From Ascoidea rubescens DSM 1968 (lineage: Eukaryota; Ascomycota; Saccharomycetes; Ascoideales; Ascoideaceae): a stretch of 64,000 bases of DNA. The notes under the pieces are model-generated. The model ran no database searches. It saw only the letters and a program-made list of their open reading frames with translations, and was not told the origin of the DNA. Numbering within the stretch: the first letter of the stretch is position 1; every line of letters begins with the position of its first letter. The DNA lies in the NCBI RefSeq assembly GCF_001661345.1, contig NW_017962921.1:186001-250000 (forward strand), in the 5' to 3' direction. The position numbers and the translations under genes were made by a program. Positions 38,260-49,560 of the stretch are shown here, one piece after another.

Positions 38260-40600
38260 GGCAATGCTTGAGAACCCAACTTACCTGACCGTTACTCGGC
38301 GCCCTGAAAGATGTGCTGTCGGCTGATGTTGGTTGATTACAATGAAGTCACACCAACCGCAGAAATCGCTAACTTGAAGGTTGTGATTTGGACGGTTCGT
38401 GAGCATCAAGGTAAAAATTCCCCTGAAAAATTTGGTGAAGGTTTTTGGTATGAGATAGTAACAGACCATAGTGGTGCTGCACGAGCAAAGTCATGCAAGG
38501 CTATCAAGTTACTGTGACAATTGCAATCCTTCATGGAATGTTCGACGCCAAAATGTACATGATGAAACATCCTACAGTTGCTTATGCTGAGCATCGTCTA
38601 AAGGTGTGGAAGCTACTCAAATGATCTCAGAACCTCTAGCGATCTTCGCTTTGTTGTTAAAACAGGAGGCTCAATGCTTTCCAATCAGTTCGGATTGAAG
38701 ATGCTTGAGCTGAGCAAGTTGGGGTTCATTTGCAAGGTCAAACAGCTCTGCATACTGGACATATATGAGGATGGATTTATCAATGTACGATTATCATAGG
38801 TGATTCCAAGCGGGTCTAACCATATCATAGGTCATTGCTGAATATGAACAAATCTTGATTTCATGTGAGTCGTTCTCTTGAATTTGAAGCTCCTCAAAAC
38901 TTGACAAGCATCTCCAAGCGTATGGCGCCGTGGTTCCCAATAAAGGATCAACACTTGAAAATGGCTGTGTCTCATCTGCAGGCCACATCAATCATGATAA
39001 TTGATACAATGTGCTACTTATAACTGGTGGCACTGCGCATGATGCTAATGAATCATCATTCTTCAAACTAATTATTGTCCCGCCGTTTTTGTCAAAACGT
39101 GTTATGGATCAAATTCTGTTTTGGCTGTCCGGCTACAAAGGCCATATGTTGCTGCACGATGAAAATTCCATTTATGATCTCCTCAAAGAACGAGAAGATA
39201 ACAATACTTCCACTGATCATTTGTTTGTTCCAATGCAGCAACTCATTTGAGTGAGTTGCGCACTCAGAAAACCATGGGGCCGGATCCATTGGCGATAACA
39301 AATCAGTTGCAGAGATGATGGTTTCCATTGTTTGAAAGGCGGATTTCTCCAACGAGATTATTTATGCTTCAACGGCTTTGCTGACTTGTTAAACAAAAGT
39401 CGTTTTACTCACCAACGGAGTCAACGAAGCTGTGTTTTCAACGCAGGATTTCAAATATATTAGTGCAAATGATTTTAATCCAGTTATATATTCTGATAGG
39501 ATTGAGCTATCAGCTTTGAGAGCCAACCCTCGAGACGCTGAAACTCTAGGCGTATATCAATTATGTATCAAATCCTATAACCGATGCGCAATGTTGCTTT
39601 TTCACTTGCATGAGTTCACACCGATATTTATGTCCTGATAATTTGTCTGATGTGGTTAGTGATTCTGCGTTCATTCAACTCAAACATGCTTCATTCATAG
39701 AATTGCTGATAACTTTGCATTTTTTCTTTTGACCGATTTGGTAATGTCTAACATCTCTCGTCAATCAAGTATCTTGTTCCCAGCAGAAAGCTGTTGACAT
39801 TGAAAAGGTTGAGTGACTGTGATCATTTCATCTATACCGCGGTTTGGACTTCTGTGTATCAATGGTATTCTACTTCAATTACAAAATGTATAACTTTGTA
39901 TCAGAACGTAGTTCACTTGCCATTTGATTTGCCTATTCATTGATTTCCTTACCATTTCCTCTGGAGTTGCGTGTGTTGTTACTTAAAGGACATCGATGTA
40001 AGAGTAATCAGTAAAACAGCAGAATTAGTTTTAGCGATCAAACATCCATTCATGATGGCCGGCTAAACGTACTGATGTTTAAAGCACAAGAACTGCCAGT
40101 GCGCGCTTTTATGCAGGACTTGAAAGGGTTTTCTACTTTGGAAAACTTGTCAGTGTTTTAAAGACATCGATTTCTGTCACCCGTCAATGTTTTTTTCTGG
40201 AAATTCCTGCCTGTCATTTGATCCTCATGTGAGAATTTGAGTTGGCACATTCGGTTACTGTTTGCTTGTCACTGGTCTTCTCCAGTGAGGCTCTGCAGCT
40301 ACCCTAGTTTGGATAAAAGGGGCCGCCGATCTTATCTGCGTATTTCCTTCCTATATATATTTTAATGCTATTATATTAGAGTACATTGGCTGCCGGATAA
40401 CGCACCCCAGTGCGGCGTTGAACCCTATCACCGGACACCTTGTTGGGCACTGGCAGCAGATAACTGCTGCTTGAAGGCCAACGGTCGCTCCGAGGTTTTG
40501 CCAAATGCTTGATTACATTGTTCCCACCGTCTGAAGTGTAGATATTGTATTTTGGGCCGACTTCAGAGCCACCGATTCACCACAATCGATTTTCAAGTGC
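38260..40600 (+). mobile_element. Copia-4 right part: integrase and beyond
   Basis: A plus-strand copia integrase remnant: IVTDHSGAARAKSCKA at about 38453-38500 sits where the family has its DD-type strand, and GGSMLSNQFGLKMLELSKLG at 38665-38724 matches the D.GGEF.SN.F...L...GI block. The following 39.0-39.65 kb has open frames (39011-39250, 39432-39638) of polyprotein character that I could not assign securely; reverse transcriptase and RNase H would be expected here but are unclear. With the left part at 31.43-33.0 kb the element totals about 3.9 kb, short for a full copia, so it has also lost sequence. Broken many times. Confidence 0.6.
40296..40345 (+). repeat. GC-rich motif shared with 45.5 kb
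   Basis: A block of about 50 bases containing GGGGCCGCCGATCTTATC resembles 45518-45568 (GGGGCAGCCGATCTCATC), with similar sequence just before it (CTAGTTTGGATA beside CTCAGTTGGTTATA). It lies near the right end of Copia-4; the other copy lies near the left end of Copia-6. It is probably part of an LTR or of the region next to one in a shared copia family. Confidence 0.45.
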
Positions 40601-40609
40601 CTGTCCGCG

Positions 40610-41670
40610 GTCTGAGACAGTGATCGACTGAGATTTGACGCAGCTTCTTATATAAAAGACTGGAGACCACTTTTTCGGTGATTTGTATCTATTTTGGATT
40701 TGTTCTGAATATCTTATCATGCAATTGCAACAACAAACGAGAATGTGAATTCGATGTTCAAAACAGAATAGCGGTTCTGAAGACATTAAATAAAAATTAG
40801 TTGCAAATAGCTTTGATTAAGAGCTTGACCATAGCATTGGTGGTATTTACGCTCTACTTACAAAATAGGAAACGCAATCAATATTGCTTTTATTGGCCGC
40901 CATTAGCAGCCGCAATATTAGCCAAATGGATGCGTAGCGAGCAATCTTGCACGGACCAATTGACTATCCAGCTTGTCGAGATGTTCCTGCTGGAACATCA
41001 TCATCAAAAGAAATGTTTGGAGATCAAACAAGGGATTGAATGGATAAGGAAGCCATACTCATTTTCTACAATATATTGAAAGACGGTTAAAGATAGCAAA
41101 ATCAAGTTTTATAATATGGTGGATGCTTTCTTTTTGAACAATTTCGGATGATAAATCACCATTTTTGCTCAGGATAGTAGAATTGTTGAAAATACAAAGC
41201 ATCGTAATGATGAACAAATAGCATTCGTAAGAGCAATCTTGCGATACAATACAAGTGATATTCAAATTTATTCCAACAGTTTATTAATGAACAGACAAAT
41301 CATTGATTCAAGAATTCTTCAGAAGATGACATTGGGTAAAGTTAATTCGAGCGGAGAAAAGTTATATTACATGAATTAAAAGCTCCTTTAGCCAGGAAAT
41401 TTGAAAGTTATCTTCAATAAATAGTTCGTGCTGCTGATGATTATTGAAAATATAGATCAGTTGATGATACATTACTATCTGCGGCTAATGCTGTTTGATA
41501 TGCCTTTTCTTATCCGACTTCACTTCTAGCTTGACAAGTAGGTAGAGAATCGAAGCATTATCTATCAGGTGCGTTCAGTGTCATACTATCCAATTGTTAA
41601 ACACCACATCTTTCCATTCATTTCAATCATCGGAATAGTGAGTTGAAACCTGCTGAATTTACACTTCCTG
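40610..41670 (+). mobile_element. U5 right part: gypsy-like integrase
   Basis: QYCFYWPPLAAAILAKWMRS at about 40879-40938, in a 92-codon frame (40801-41079), matches the gypsy integrase N-terminal zinc region. The nucleotides align with U4 at 26.95 kb. Measured from the gag landmark the site is at 12522 bases in U5 but 2878 in U4; the surplus of 9644 bases equals the combined span of Copia-4 and Copia-5. Sequence to about 41.67 kb should be integrase core and terminal block by comparison with U4, but only faint traces are seen. Broken many times. Confidence 0.65.
40885..40935 (+). pseudogene. Integrase zinc-region remnant of U5
   Basis: The clearest integrase trace of the gypsy-like family in the window: TTGGCCGCCATTAGCAGC at 40893, reading FYWPPLAAAILAKW with a following SEQSC. 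This is what identifies the family as gypsy-type rather than copia-type, together with its place after the polymerase region in U3 and U4. Confidence 0.65.
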
Positions 41671-41679
41671 ATGAATCAG

Positions 41680-42930
41680 TCTATGCATCAGTGAACGCCA
41701 TTTTTCTTGAAATATTCCTCAACTATCTATTGTTAATGACGGGGATTGGCTAAATAATAAATTCACAACCAAAAATAAAAGTGGCTTCTTCACGATGTTG
41801 AGTAGTATCTTGCTCTCAGCGCCCTCAAAGAAACAATGACGTGTTTCATTGTTGAATGCTGAAACTCAATTTGTTTGATTGACTGATCCTATCGAAGGTG
41901 GATTAACCTTTCAAAACTTAATAGACAAAATAAAGACAACAGTGGCATTAATCAACGTATATGGTGAAAATCATTCTTGTTTTGTCGTTTCTCATAACGT
42001 CATTTTCGCAATCCATTCTGGCATGACGATATTATCTATCACTACCTTGAAGCACCGGATGTCAATAATTAATTGGAACTCCGCTATACTGATTCAACAT
42101 AAGATTACGGTTAAATTTTTTCAAATTAGCAGATTCAACTACCTCCTATAATCTTGTTGAATCATGAGATTGTTTTCATTTTGTAGGAAGAAATTACAAC
42201 CTGAAATACAACTTGTGAAGTTTGAAAGAAACAAACTTAACTGCAATGGATACTTTCGCAATACAATCATTTTTTACATTCATCGAAATTTACAAGCTGA
42301 CAAAGGTATCAATTTCTACATCTGTCACAAAGCACGATGTCAACAATAGATATATTTATCAAATCTTTAACCAAAATTGCGTTCTTTTCGTTATCCATTG
42401 ATATTTGAAGGTATTCTAGGATTTCATTCAGTTTATCTAGGTTTTTACGAATCGTCATCCCATGGTTACTAAAACATACTATATTTTTGGACTTGAGCTT
42501 CATCCAACATTGGCTACAGTTATGCAATGATGTTCGATTAGGAACTGGTTAAAGAGTACCACTTTTTGTTCAAATACATCATATTCAAGGACTGCTTTCA
42601 AATTGAAGATACACTCCGTCTCTGATTGAAGCTGAATTCATCCATCAAACTTACTCGCCACTAAAGAAATAAACTGACAAGGTAGTTTTCAATTGTTCAA
42701 AACTCTTCTAATAAACTGCTAACACTATAAAGTATTATTGCATTATCAAAACGACGATCGAGGCAAGTTAGTTGTTGACTATCATGATCAGCAACCTATT
42801 GAAAAGACTCACAATTCAAATCATCAATTTTTAACGGATTTAGGTTTCGCACTTCCCACGATTTTATATCTCCTTCAACGTTCGACGCTCCACCCAATGA
42901 CTTTAAAGAAATAACCACTTCAATTGCATC
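41680..42930. other. Interval between U5 and U6, LTR-like plus about 0.67 kb extra
   Basis: The interval from the inferred U5 end to U6 gag is about 1.3 kb, while the same interval is about 0.63 kb before U2 and U5. It holds a plus-strand frame of 90 codons (41879-42151; LTFQNLIDKIKTTVALIN, loosely like the start of gypsy RNase H) and a minus-strand frame (42309-42527; NLDKLNEILEYLQ, loosely like the end of gypsy reverse transcriptase). Both readings are weak. An additional small retroelement fragment is possible. Confidence 0.35.
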
Positions 42931-42934
42931 AATC

Positions 42935-45400
42935 AAGACTCATACTTTTGGAACTGCTGCTAAACAGCCGTTCATTAAAACCTGGTTCAGCAAAAGCTTC
43001 ACCAATTGTGTTGATACTGACGAGTCTAGAATACTAGAATATATCTCCGCTGCGGATGTCAATAGAAATGCAGAGCAAGTTGCTGGCAATGCCAAAGAAT
43101 TAATCAAAGTTACTTTGAATTTCAAAGAAATTAGGAATTCCGATGAAGACAATGGAGCTGTGATGCTCATTGAGATTGCGTGAAAGATGTTTCAATGTTC
43201 GTGTAATAGAAGCAGTGTAGATTCATCCAATCTTGTTAAAAGAATCAGTTATTTCATTAAATCAACAAATATTGAAAGGGCAAACTAGCTGTGTTTCAGC
43301 TCATCATGCCGGCTGTAGATTGATTGCTCTCTGATTTACACTTCCGCAGCTAGAATTCAAAGATGTTGCAAAATATTTCTGAGTCAATGGTCAAGCTAGC
43401 AACGCAATTGATGATAACAAACGAACACCTTTTTGATGAAATAATGACCAATTCAGAGACATTAATAAGTCAAGGGCAGTAGGATTGTTAATTTAATCAT
43501 TAGAGTCAATTAACTTAATGAATGGCTTTCAGAAACAAATACATTTTAAACAGGAGGTAAATGCATCACCTGCGGCAGTTCTCGTGCTTTCTCTGGAAAT
43601 CACAAGTCACCCAAGTAGGTCAAGCATCTCAGAGCATTGAATCTGAGGAGTGTGGAGATGACTTGTAAGATGTCATTCAAAATGGATCAACACCTGATTC
43701 GATGAAAGATAACTCCTTCGATGATCTTTTCTTTCCCTAGAATGTTCTTGCATCAAGTGAAACAACTCTTTTTGATTTCAGTGAAGAACCACTAAATGAT
43801 GGGTGAGAAAGATGGATATTAATCCAAAGTGTCAATGGAGACGATAACTTTAGATCAGAGAAAATTGGTTATCTTGGTTTTTAAGAATAAGCTGATGACA
43901 ATGGTATTACAAGCTCACCAAAAAAACATTGTTAGCGTTGCCAAATAGGCAGATATTCGTATCATTGGTTTTATCGATGAGGATGGAACGTTCTTCGACA
44001 CAAGCTGTGTGGCTATTGCTAACTCTGTGAAAATGAGTAAACTATAGTGGGACATTGAAAACCAGGTACAAATTGAAAGGGTGTGCAACTCTCGTGGTAA
44101 TCATCTTCAATTTCAACGGACCACAGTCATTGTTCTTGAACCTAAATGAAAACCATAACCATCGGTGATTACACTCTAGGCGATATACATAGTTCATTGA
44201 AGAGATTGCAAACTAGCGTTTCGGATTTCAGCGCAACACCACTTTACCGTTTGACAATTGATTCAAGATATTTATTGAAGAGTTTCTTTTCCCTATTTTG
44301 TTTGGCGCAGCTCGTAGAACCTAGTTATTAATTGTTACCGAACCTAAATCAAACTTTATTCTTGGTTAACTTCTCTTGATCAGTCATTGGAACTTCAAAA
44401 AGATTTACTGGTAAAGTTGAAGAGGGAACCAAATTCCATTTTCAATCCAAGGCAATTAGACAATACAAACATAACAATGAGATTGAGATTTTGTTATAAG
44501 CAATCAAGCAATTTTGTATCCAAGCAAGTTTGAAAATGTAGCTTTCCTTAAAACATAGTAAATTAATCAAAGCTTCGGGTATTTCACATCGATTCTCAAA
44601 ACATTACTGACGTGGTGTCAGTCCTTTACGCAGGAATCCGATCGTAACTCCCTGTGTAGCATTTCTAAAGTTGGTCAATATAGCAGATGCAAAACGCTTT
44701 TACAATGAAGGTGTGGGTGGCAACTTTTCCGTTCTTACACAATAAATCGCATTGTTGTCAATCAATGACATTTTGATGACCGCTGAAGAGTCTGAAAAGA
44801 AATGATAGTTCAGCCACGCATCCAATTCAATTAAAATAATCAATGAGTTTGAAGAACAAAATATAATCCGATCCCAAGGTATTGTATCACCTATGGAGAA
44901 TGTTCTCATTACAGCATAAATCGTTTAAATAACAAAAAGTTGTTGTTTCAAGGACCGCATACTAAGTTGAGAGTTCTGTGAGTTAAAAGGTGTCATCGAA
45001 ATTCAAACAGAATTAAATTGTGTGAAACTTAATTTATGTTTTAATGAATCTCCTGCTCAGAACTGTGGCGACTAAGTTGGAACAGCTGATGTTCTGAACG
45101 ATGGTGAACGACTATCAGAAGAACAAAGTGCAATCATTTTGATCAGAGGCACTAATGATGACGAAATGTGACAACAAAAGCGACTGATATTCTTCGATAC
45201 TGTAGATCTTCTCGAGCCAAGAGATTTTTGAAACCCCAGATTAAGTATCACAAGTGTGTCAAATTGGATGAAAATTGATTTCTTCCTCACTTTGAAAGAA
45301 ACAGACAAGCAATTGAATAGATTGAGTGATAATTCCTAGATAGGGAAACTTCAATCTATTATTGATGTTGTGTGAACATAATGTACCAAATGATTCAGTT
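42935..45400 (+). mobile_element. U6: Ty3/gypsy-like relic, sixth unit, cut by Copia-6
   Basis: A well-preserved gag (42.94-43.59 kb) is followed by an acidic stretch and a retropepsin-like region near 43.93-44.03 kb (IRIIGFIDEDGTFFDTS, resembling the protease strand with its D-x-G site). KTITIGDYTLG and further polymerase-type fragments run to about 45.4 kb. The unit then stops; the integrase expected near 45.85 kb is not seen before Copia-6 begins, and I could not find it further right. Broken many times. Confidence 0.6.
42940..43590 (+). pseudogene. gag remnant of U6
   Basis: FGTAAKQPFIKTWFSKSF at about 42947-43000 parallels U4. AGNAKELIKV near 43.08-43.11 kb parallels AKELKLRHLQ in U2. 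GATGATAACAAACG at 43410 lies 427 bases after TGGTTCAG at 42983. GKCITCGSSRAFSGNHK at about 43556-43606 is the fullest zinc knuckle of the six copies. Fossil. Confidence 0.73.
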
Positions 45401-48400
45401 GTCAATGCGGAATCACACTTGCAATCATTGCCCAGGTGGTGTTGGTGAAGATCCAAGATCTCAACAATTGGTCTCTCAGTATTAATTACCGGTCAGCTTC
45501 AGCAACGCTTGGTGGTCTAACTCAGTTGGTTATAGATGGGGCAGCCGATCTCATCGACATTTCTTTTTCTTACGTACATTATTGACTTCAAAAATTATCA
45601 TGAATATGATGCAGTACGCTCTGATCCACTTTGAGATTGATCATTGGTGATGGTAAGAAAATAAGTCATTAGCGTTGCTTTACTACGTTGGCTCTGGTGT
45701 TGAACGTCAAACCTGCTGAGTTTCGGTTCTATTTCAAGAATTCATAGAAGAAGGTGCTACGCTAGCGGATGATGGTGAATTTCACAAAATTAGGCTTCCA
45801 TGCCATGGCAGTTTTCTTACTTGGTCACCGGGAGATGTGCTTCTGTTGTAGTGAAAAAGATGTTTTACAATAGATAGTATAGCAGTCAAGAATAAGCTAA
45901 CTTGAAATATATATATAAAGCCGTTGTTGCTCATGCTGCAGCCGTTATGATCAGGTCACTAAATCTGGCTATGTAGTGAAGGACACATTTCAACATCAAA
46001 GAACGCAGAAAATTCGTTGCTGATGACTGGTGCAATATTTTCGAAATCTCCAATGCAGATCATCCTGACGCTATTCGCTACGCCGCTTCCGCTTTACATA
46101 CTTGACGGGCAGCATCAACTCGTACTGAATTTTCCGACCAAGAAAGAATCATCGTTACTCTCGGAAAAAATTTTGCAATTGGGCTTGATGTCGATCGTTT
46201 TGAGCCAGCCTAGCTTTAAAGGCATTTCTTTGTTAGGAAAGAACCGTTGAACTGGAAAGATCAAGAAAGAGTTAAAACCCATTGTTAAGGTAATACTCGA
46301 CAGTTGGTTTGGGACGGTCGGGCAACACGGCCTGCTCGTGCTGGATAGACAATTTCAGCCGATATTTCCTCTGCTAAGGCTGATATGAATGCCCCAAAAA
46401 TTGATCCGTCATTGTTTGCTTGGTCGATCACAGTAACTAACGAAATGATGTTGAACTGCATGAATATTTGATTTCACTCGCATTCCTCCAAGCATAGTAG
46501 TGCTATGGCTGACTCGATCGAATCCTATCACCTGATTCAGCTAGATTGGTTCAACCACTTAACGACGCTTCAGGTCAAACTCCCTCCATTTGTGAAACTA
46601 TCGTTGATTTCACGGAACTTCATCATTGATGCTTCTAAATAATGGATCATCATGAAATGTTAAATACTATCGCCAAGATGCATTGGTCATATCAATCGCT
46701 GTTGCTACAATGCAACAGACCACTTTTTTCTTCATAGGTGAGTGTGTGTATTTCAACGGTGCAATGGCCTGTGAGAAGGCAAGCTTAGAAGTATATGATC
46801 TTTTCCCTACCCAATCTGCTTTTGCCGAAAATTCACCAAATTGGCATGATCGTCCTGGTCATCGAGCTCAAACTGTCAAAAGAAATATAACACAAACCTA
46901 TGTGATCTCCCGTGCTGGAGGTTGCAAATGATGGAACTCTCCAAAGTAAGAAAGACCAAAAATATTAGTAAGTGGTTTTCAAGAGCACCCCACAGGGCCG
47001 CTGCTGCGCTTCTTGTTGTTGCAATTCCTAGGTCTGCGGCAGGTGTTGAAATTCATGAATGTGGGGGTGTCTTCACCAGTGATGATGATTGCGGTCAAAG
47101 ACCTGTTGTTGCTTGACTCTTTGCACAACGATTTGTGTTGTGTCGTTGGTCTACCATATATAGTGGTTCCTCATCGGATATTGAATAAAGCCGTTAATAC
47201 TGAGCGAATTGATAAACCGATTGCATTCAAGCTGTTCAAAGTTCTCTCTCATTCTGATTGGATCAAATTTAGGAATGACTTTTCTTTGCTAGAAAATTGA
47301 AGAACCGGTTGCTGATGGCTGGCAAAACCGAATCGTTGATAAAGCCCGCACCATTGCGGCTGAGGACAAAGTTTCTAATCATTTATTGATTGAACCGGTG
47401 ATGTCACCGGTGATTTTGATGAATTGGATTTTAGGATATCATCGATCTTCTTTGCCTACAGGCTTTGAAATAATTTACAGATTAGAATCCACTGCTGCTA
47501 AGTTCAAGATGGTTCAGTGTATTGGTTTCCAAAGAAACCAAAAAAGTCTGGCAAATCAAATTGCGTGCCACTAGTCTTTTACGTGTCGTTGTAGCCAAAG
47601 AATGAGTACCAATTTCGGCGGATTCTAGAGCCATCATCAGTGGTTTCTTGAAATCAGGATTTTTCCTTCGTTTTGATAAGGCCCAGTATCTTCAAAAAAT
47701 GTATTGGTTTTTGCCAAGAAACAACCAGATTTTTTTGCTGATGGCGTTTGACCCGTCGATAAAGTCATATAGGGTGAAATTTGTCTCCTACCAATGACTA
47801 GAAATAGATAGATCCAATTACTTCAGAAACTGTATTCAAACCTGCTTAAATGAAGATGACGAGTACCTTAACATCAACTTAGAAGTTGCAAATGCAAATG
47901 GAGTCAATGACAACAACCAAAAAATAGAGGCATCTGTTGCTTCGGCAAAAGATACTGATGAAGCTTCTGACGCTAGCACCGGGTGTCAAATTGATTTTGC
48001 CCCACCTGTTGAACAAGATAGAATTGACAAGCAGAACTCCATCAATTTGAAAATCTAATATAATGGTATATAGGTCGTTCAAAAGATGGCATCGTTGGGA
48101 ACTTCTTTTTAATTGTTTGGCTTGGGCAACATTGGCGTATTTCGGCAGAACACATTCTGCCGATACAATTTTGAAAGTTGCTTGCCAATCGAAGCCGCAG
48201 GCAGTGCAGAATCAGTACGTACCTGCGGGTTGATCTTCTCTTGCAGAACGAGTTGTCGGCCGTAGTTGAGTGTTTACAATATTGTGTCCGCCTACTGGTA
48301 ACTGTGCCGAACCCATACTTGTTAGTGATGGGTTCCCTGAACTGAATGTTAAAGAATCTACTGCAATATTTTTTCCATCAAATTGCAATTAGAGGGTTAG

Positions 48401-49560
48401 TGTCCATTTTGCATCTGCGGCATCAGATTCCTTCAAAGTTCATCAAATGGAAGTGACAATGGTAATTTCATTGGTGATATCGATGAGAACCTTTAGATGA
48501 ATGAAGCCTCTGGATTTGTTAATTTAATATCTTTTCAGAATGGTTGGTTCTCACACAAATCACGTTATGAGCTGACATATCCTCTTCAATGTTGGGACAA
48601 CAAATTCATTGACGCTTCCAAATTGTTCGGCTTTAAAACTACTTTAGAGGAAGCTCGTCCGTTATATCTCACTATAAGCTAACACCAAGCCATGCTCAGA
48701 TTATATATCGAGAATCCTAATACAACTCCACCATCGCATTAAACAGTGAAGATGGTCGGATCTTATCTCTGATCATTGGATAAAATGAATAACATGGATA
48801 TAATTCAGGCCTTTTCATTGGAATTAATCGGGTTCATTGTAACAAAAATATTTCAGAACCTATGATGAATCATGCCGGATCGTCAGTTCAAAAGTATATT
48901 ATTAATGGCTTTCACTCGGAAGGGCACGAACGATCATTAAGAAATGAGAGGTGCAACTTGAAAGACATGGCATTGGGATAGATGTTGAAATATCACCACT
49001 CCAGAGATCAATTGTTGGATTGCTTCATTTGGCCGGAAAATAGTGAAAGTATGATATGGCATTTGATGTTGCGCTACTCAGTCGGGTTTACGCAAGACGA
49101 TTCAAAAACCATTGTCGTTGTGTCAGCAGGAGCTGAACAATTTAAACATAATCTTTTCATCTGATTATTGCGTTGCTGATAGTTTAGTTGAGTAATGTGA
49201 GTAGCTGAACAGATATTGCGCTAAACACAGAAGTGATCACTTATCATTTGGTTGTTCTAAGTTCATACTAGTGAAATGCCAGCTGCTTGAACTTGAGAAA
49301 AGCAGTCTTTAGTGGCCAAGCAGTCCTCGGAAGGTGAGCAGCACTGCAGTCACTGAAACAGTCGAAGAACGTCTATTCTTCATGCAGGAGTCCAAAGATA
49401 TTGGAACTGATCAACAAATTCAAAATAAATATGTGGTAACAGAGCTGCCTTCATCTTTCCTTCTCATCCCACCAATCACGGAAACTAAAAATGTATTTCA
49501 ATTTGGGATTGCCGTGCAAAACGCTTGTGCTGTATTTCTTTTGCTTTTGCAATAATTTAT
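45400..49560 (+). mobile_element. Copia-6: Ty1/copia relic, gag to RNase H
   Basis: Plus-strand domains in order: gag end with NAPKIDPSLFAWS at 46388-46427; protease to about 46.8 kb; GAG-pre-integrase with NWHDRPGHRAQTVKRNI at about 46838-46888 (family LWHRRLGH...LK); integrase at 46.95-47.6 kb with VDKARTIAAEDKVSNHLL at about 47332-47385 and VILMNWI near 47.41 kb; a Ser/Asp/Asn-rich linker at 47.87-48.06 kb; reverse transcriptase with CWDNKFIDASKLFGFKTT near 48589-48642; RNase H with KYDMAFDVALLSRVYA at 49047-49095. A full domain set of normal copia length. GC-richer than the gypsy units. Broken many times. Confidence 0.85.
45507..45568 (+). repeat. GC-rich motif shared with 40.3 kb; candidate primer-binding region
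   Basis: CTAACTCAGTTGGTTATAG followed by GGGGCAGCCGATCTCATC. The second part repeats at 40.3 kb. GGTTATAGATGGGGC resembles the initiator-methionine half-tRNA priming site known from Drosophila copia (GGTTATGGGCCC). Its place just upstream of Copia-6 gag would suit a primer-binding site next to a 5' LTR, but no LTR pair was confirmed. The first part also resembles an A box of a tRNA gene; the rest does not fold as a tRNA. Confidence 0.35.

Noticed and set aside
14640-41040. Similarity between 14.64 kb and 40.98 kb (GTTCCT..TGCTG.AACATC)
   Set aside because: Both are short serine-rich coding-like stretches and their offsets within the units do not agree well. Not used as evidence for the array.
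45507-45568. Possible tRNA gene (CTCAGTTGGTTATAG)
   Set aside because: No acceptor stem, anticodon arm or T arm can be paired. A retroelement primer region or chance A-box-like sequence is more likely.
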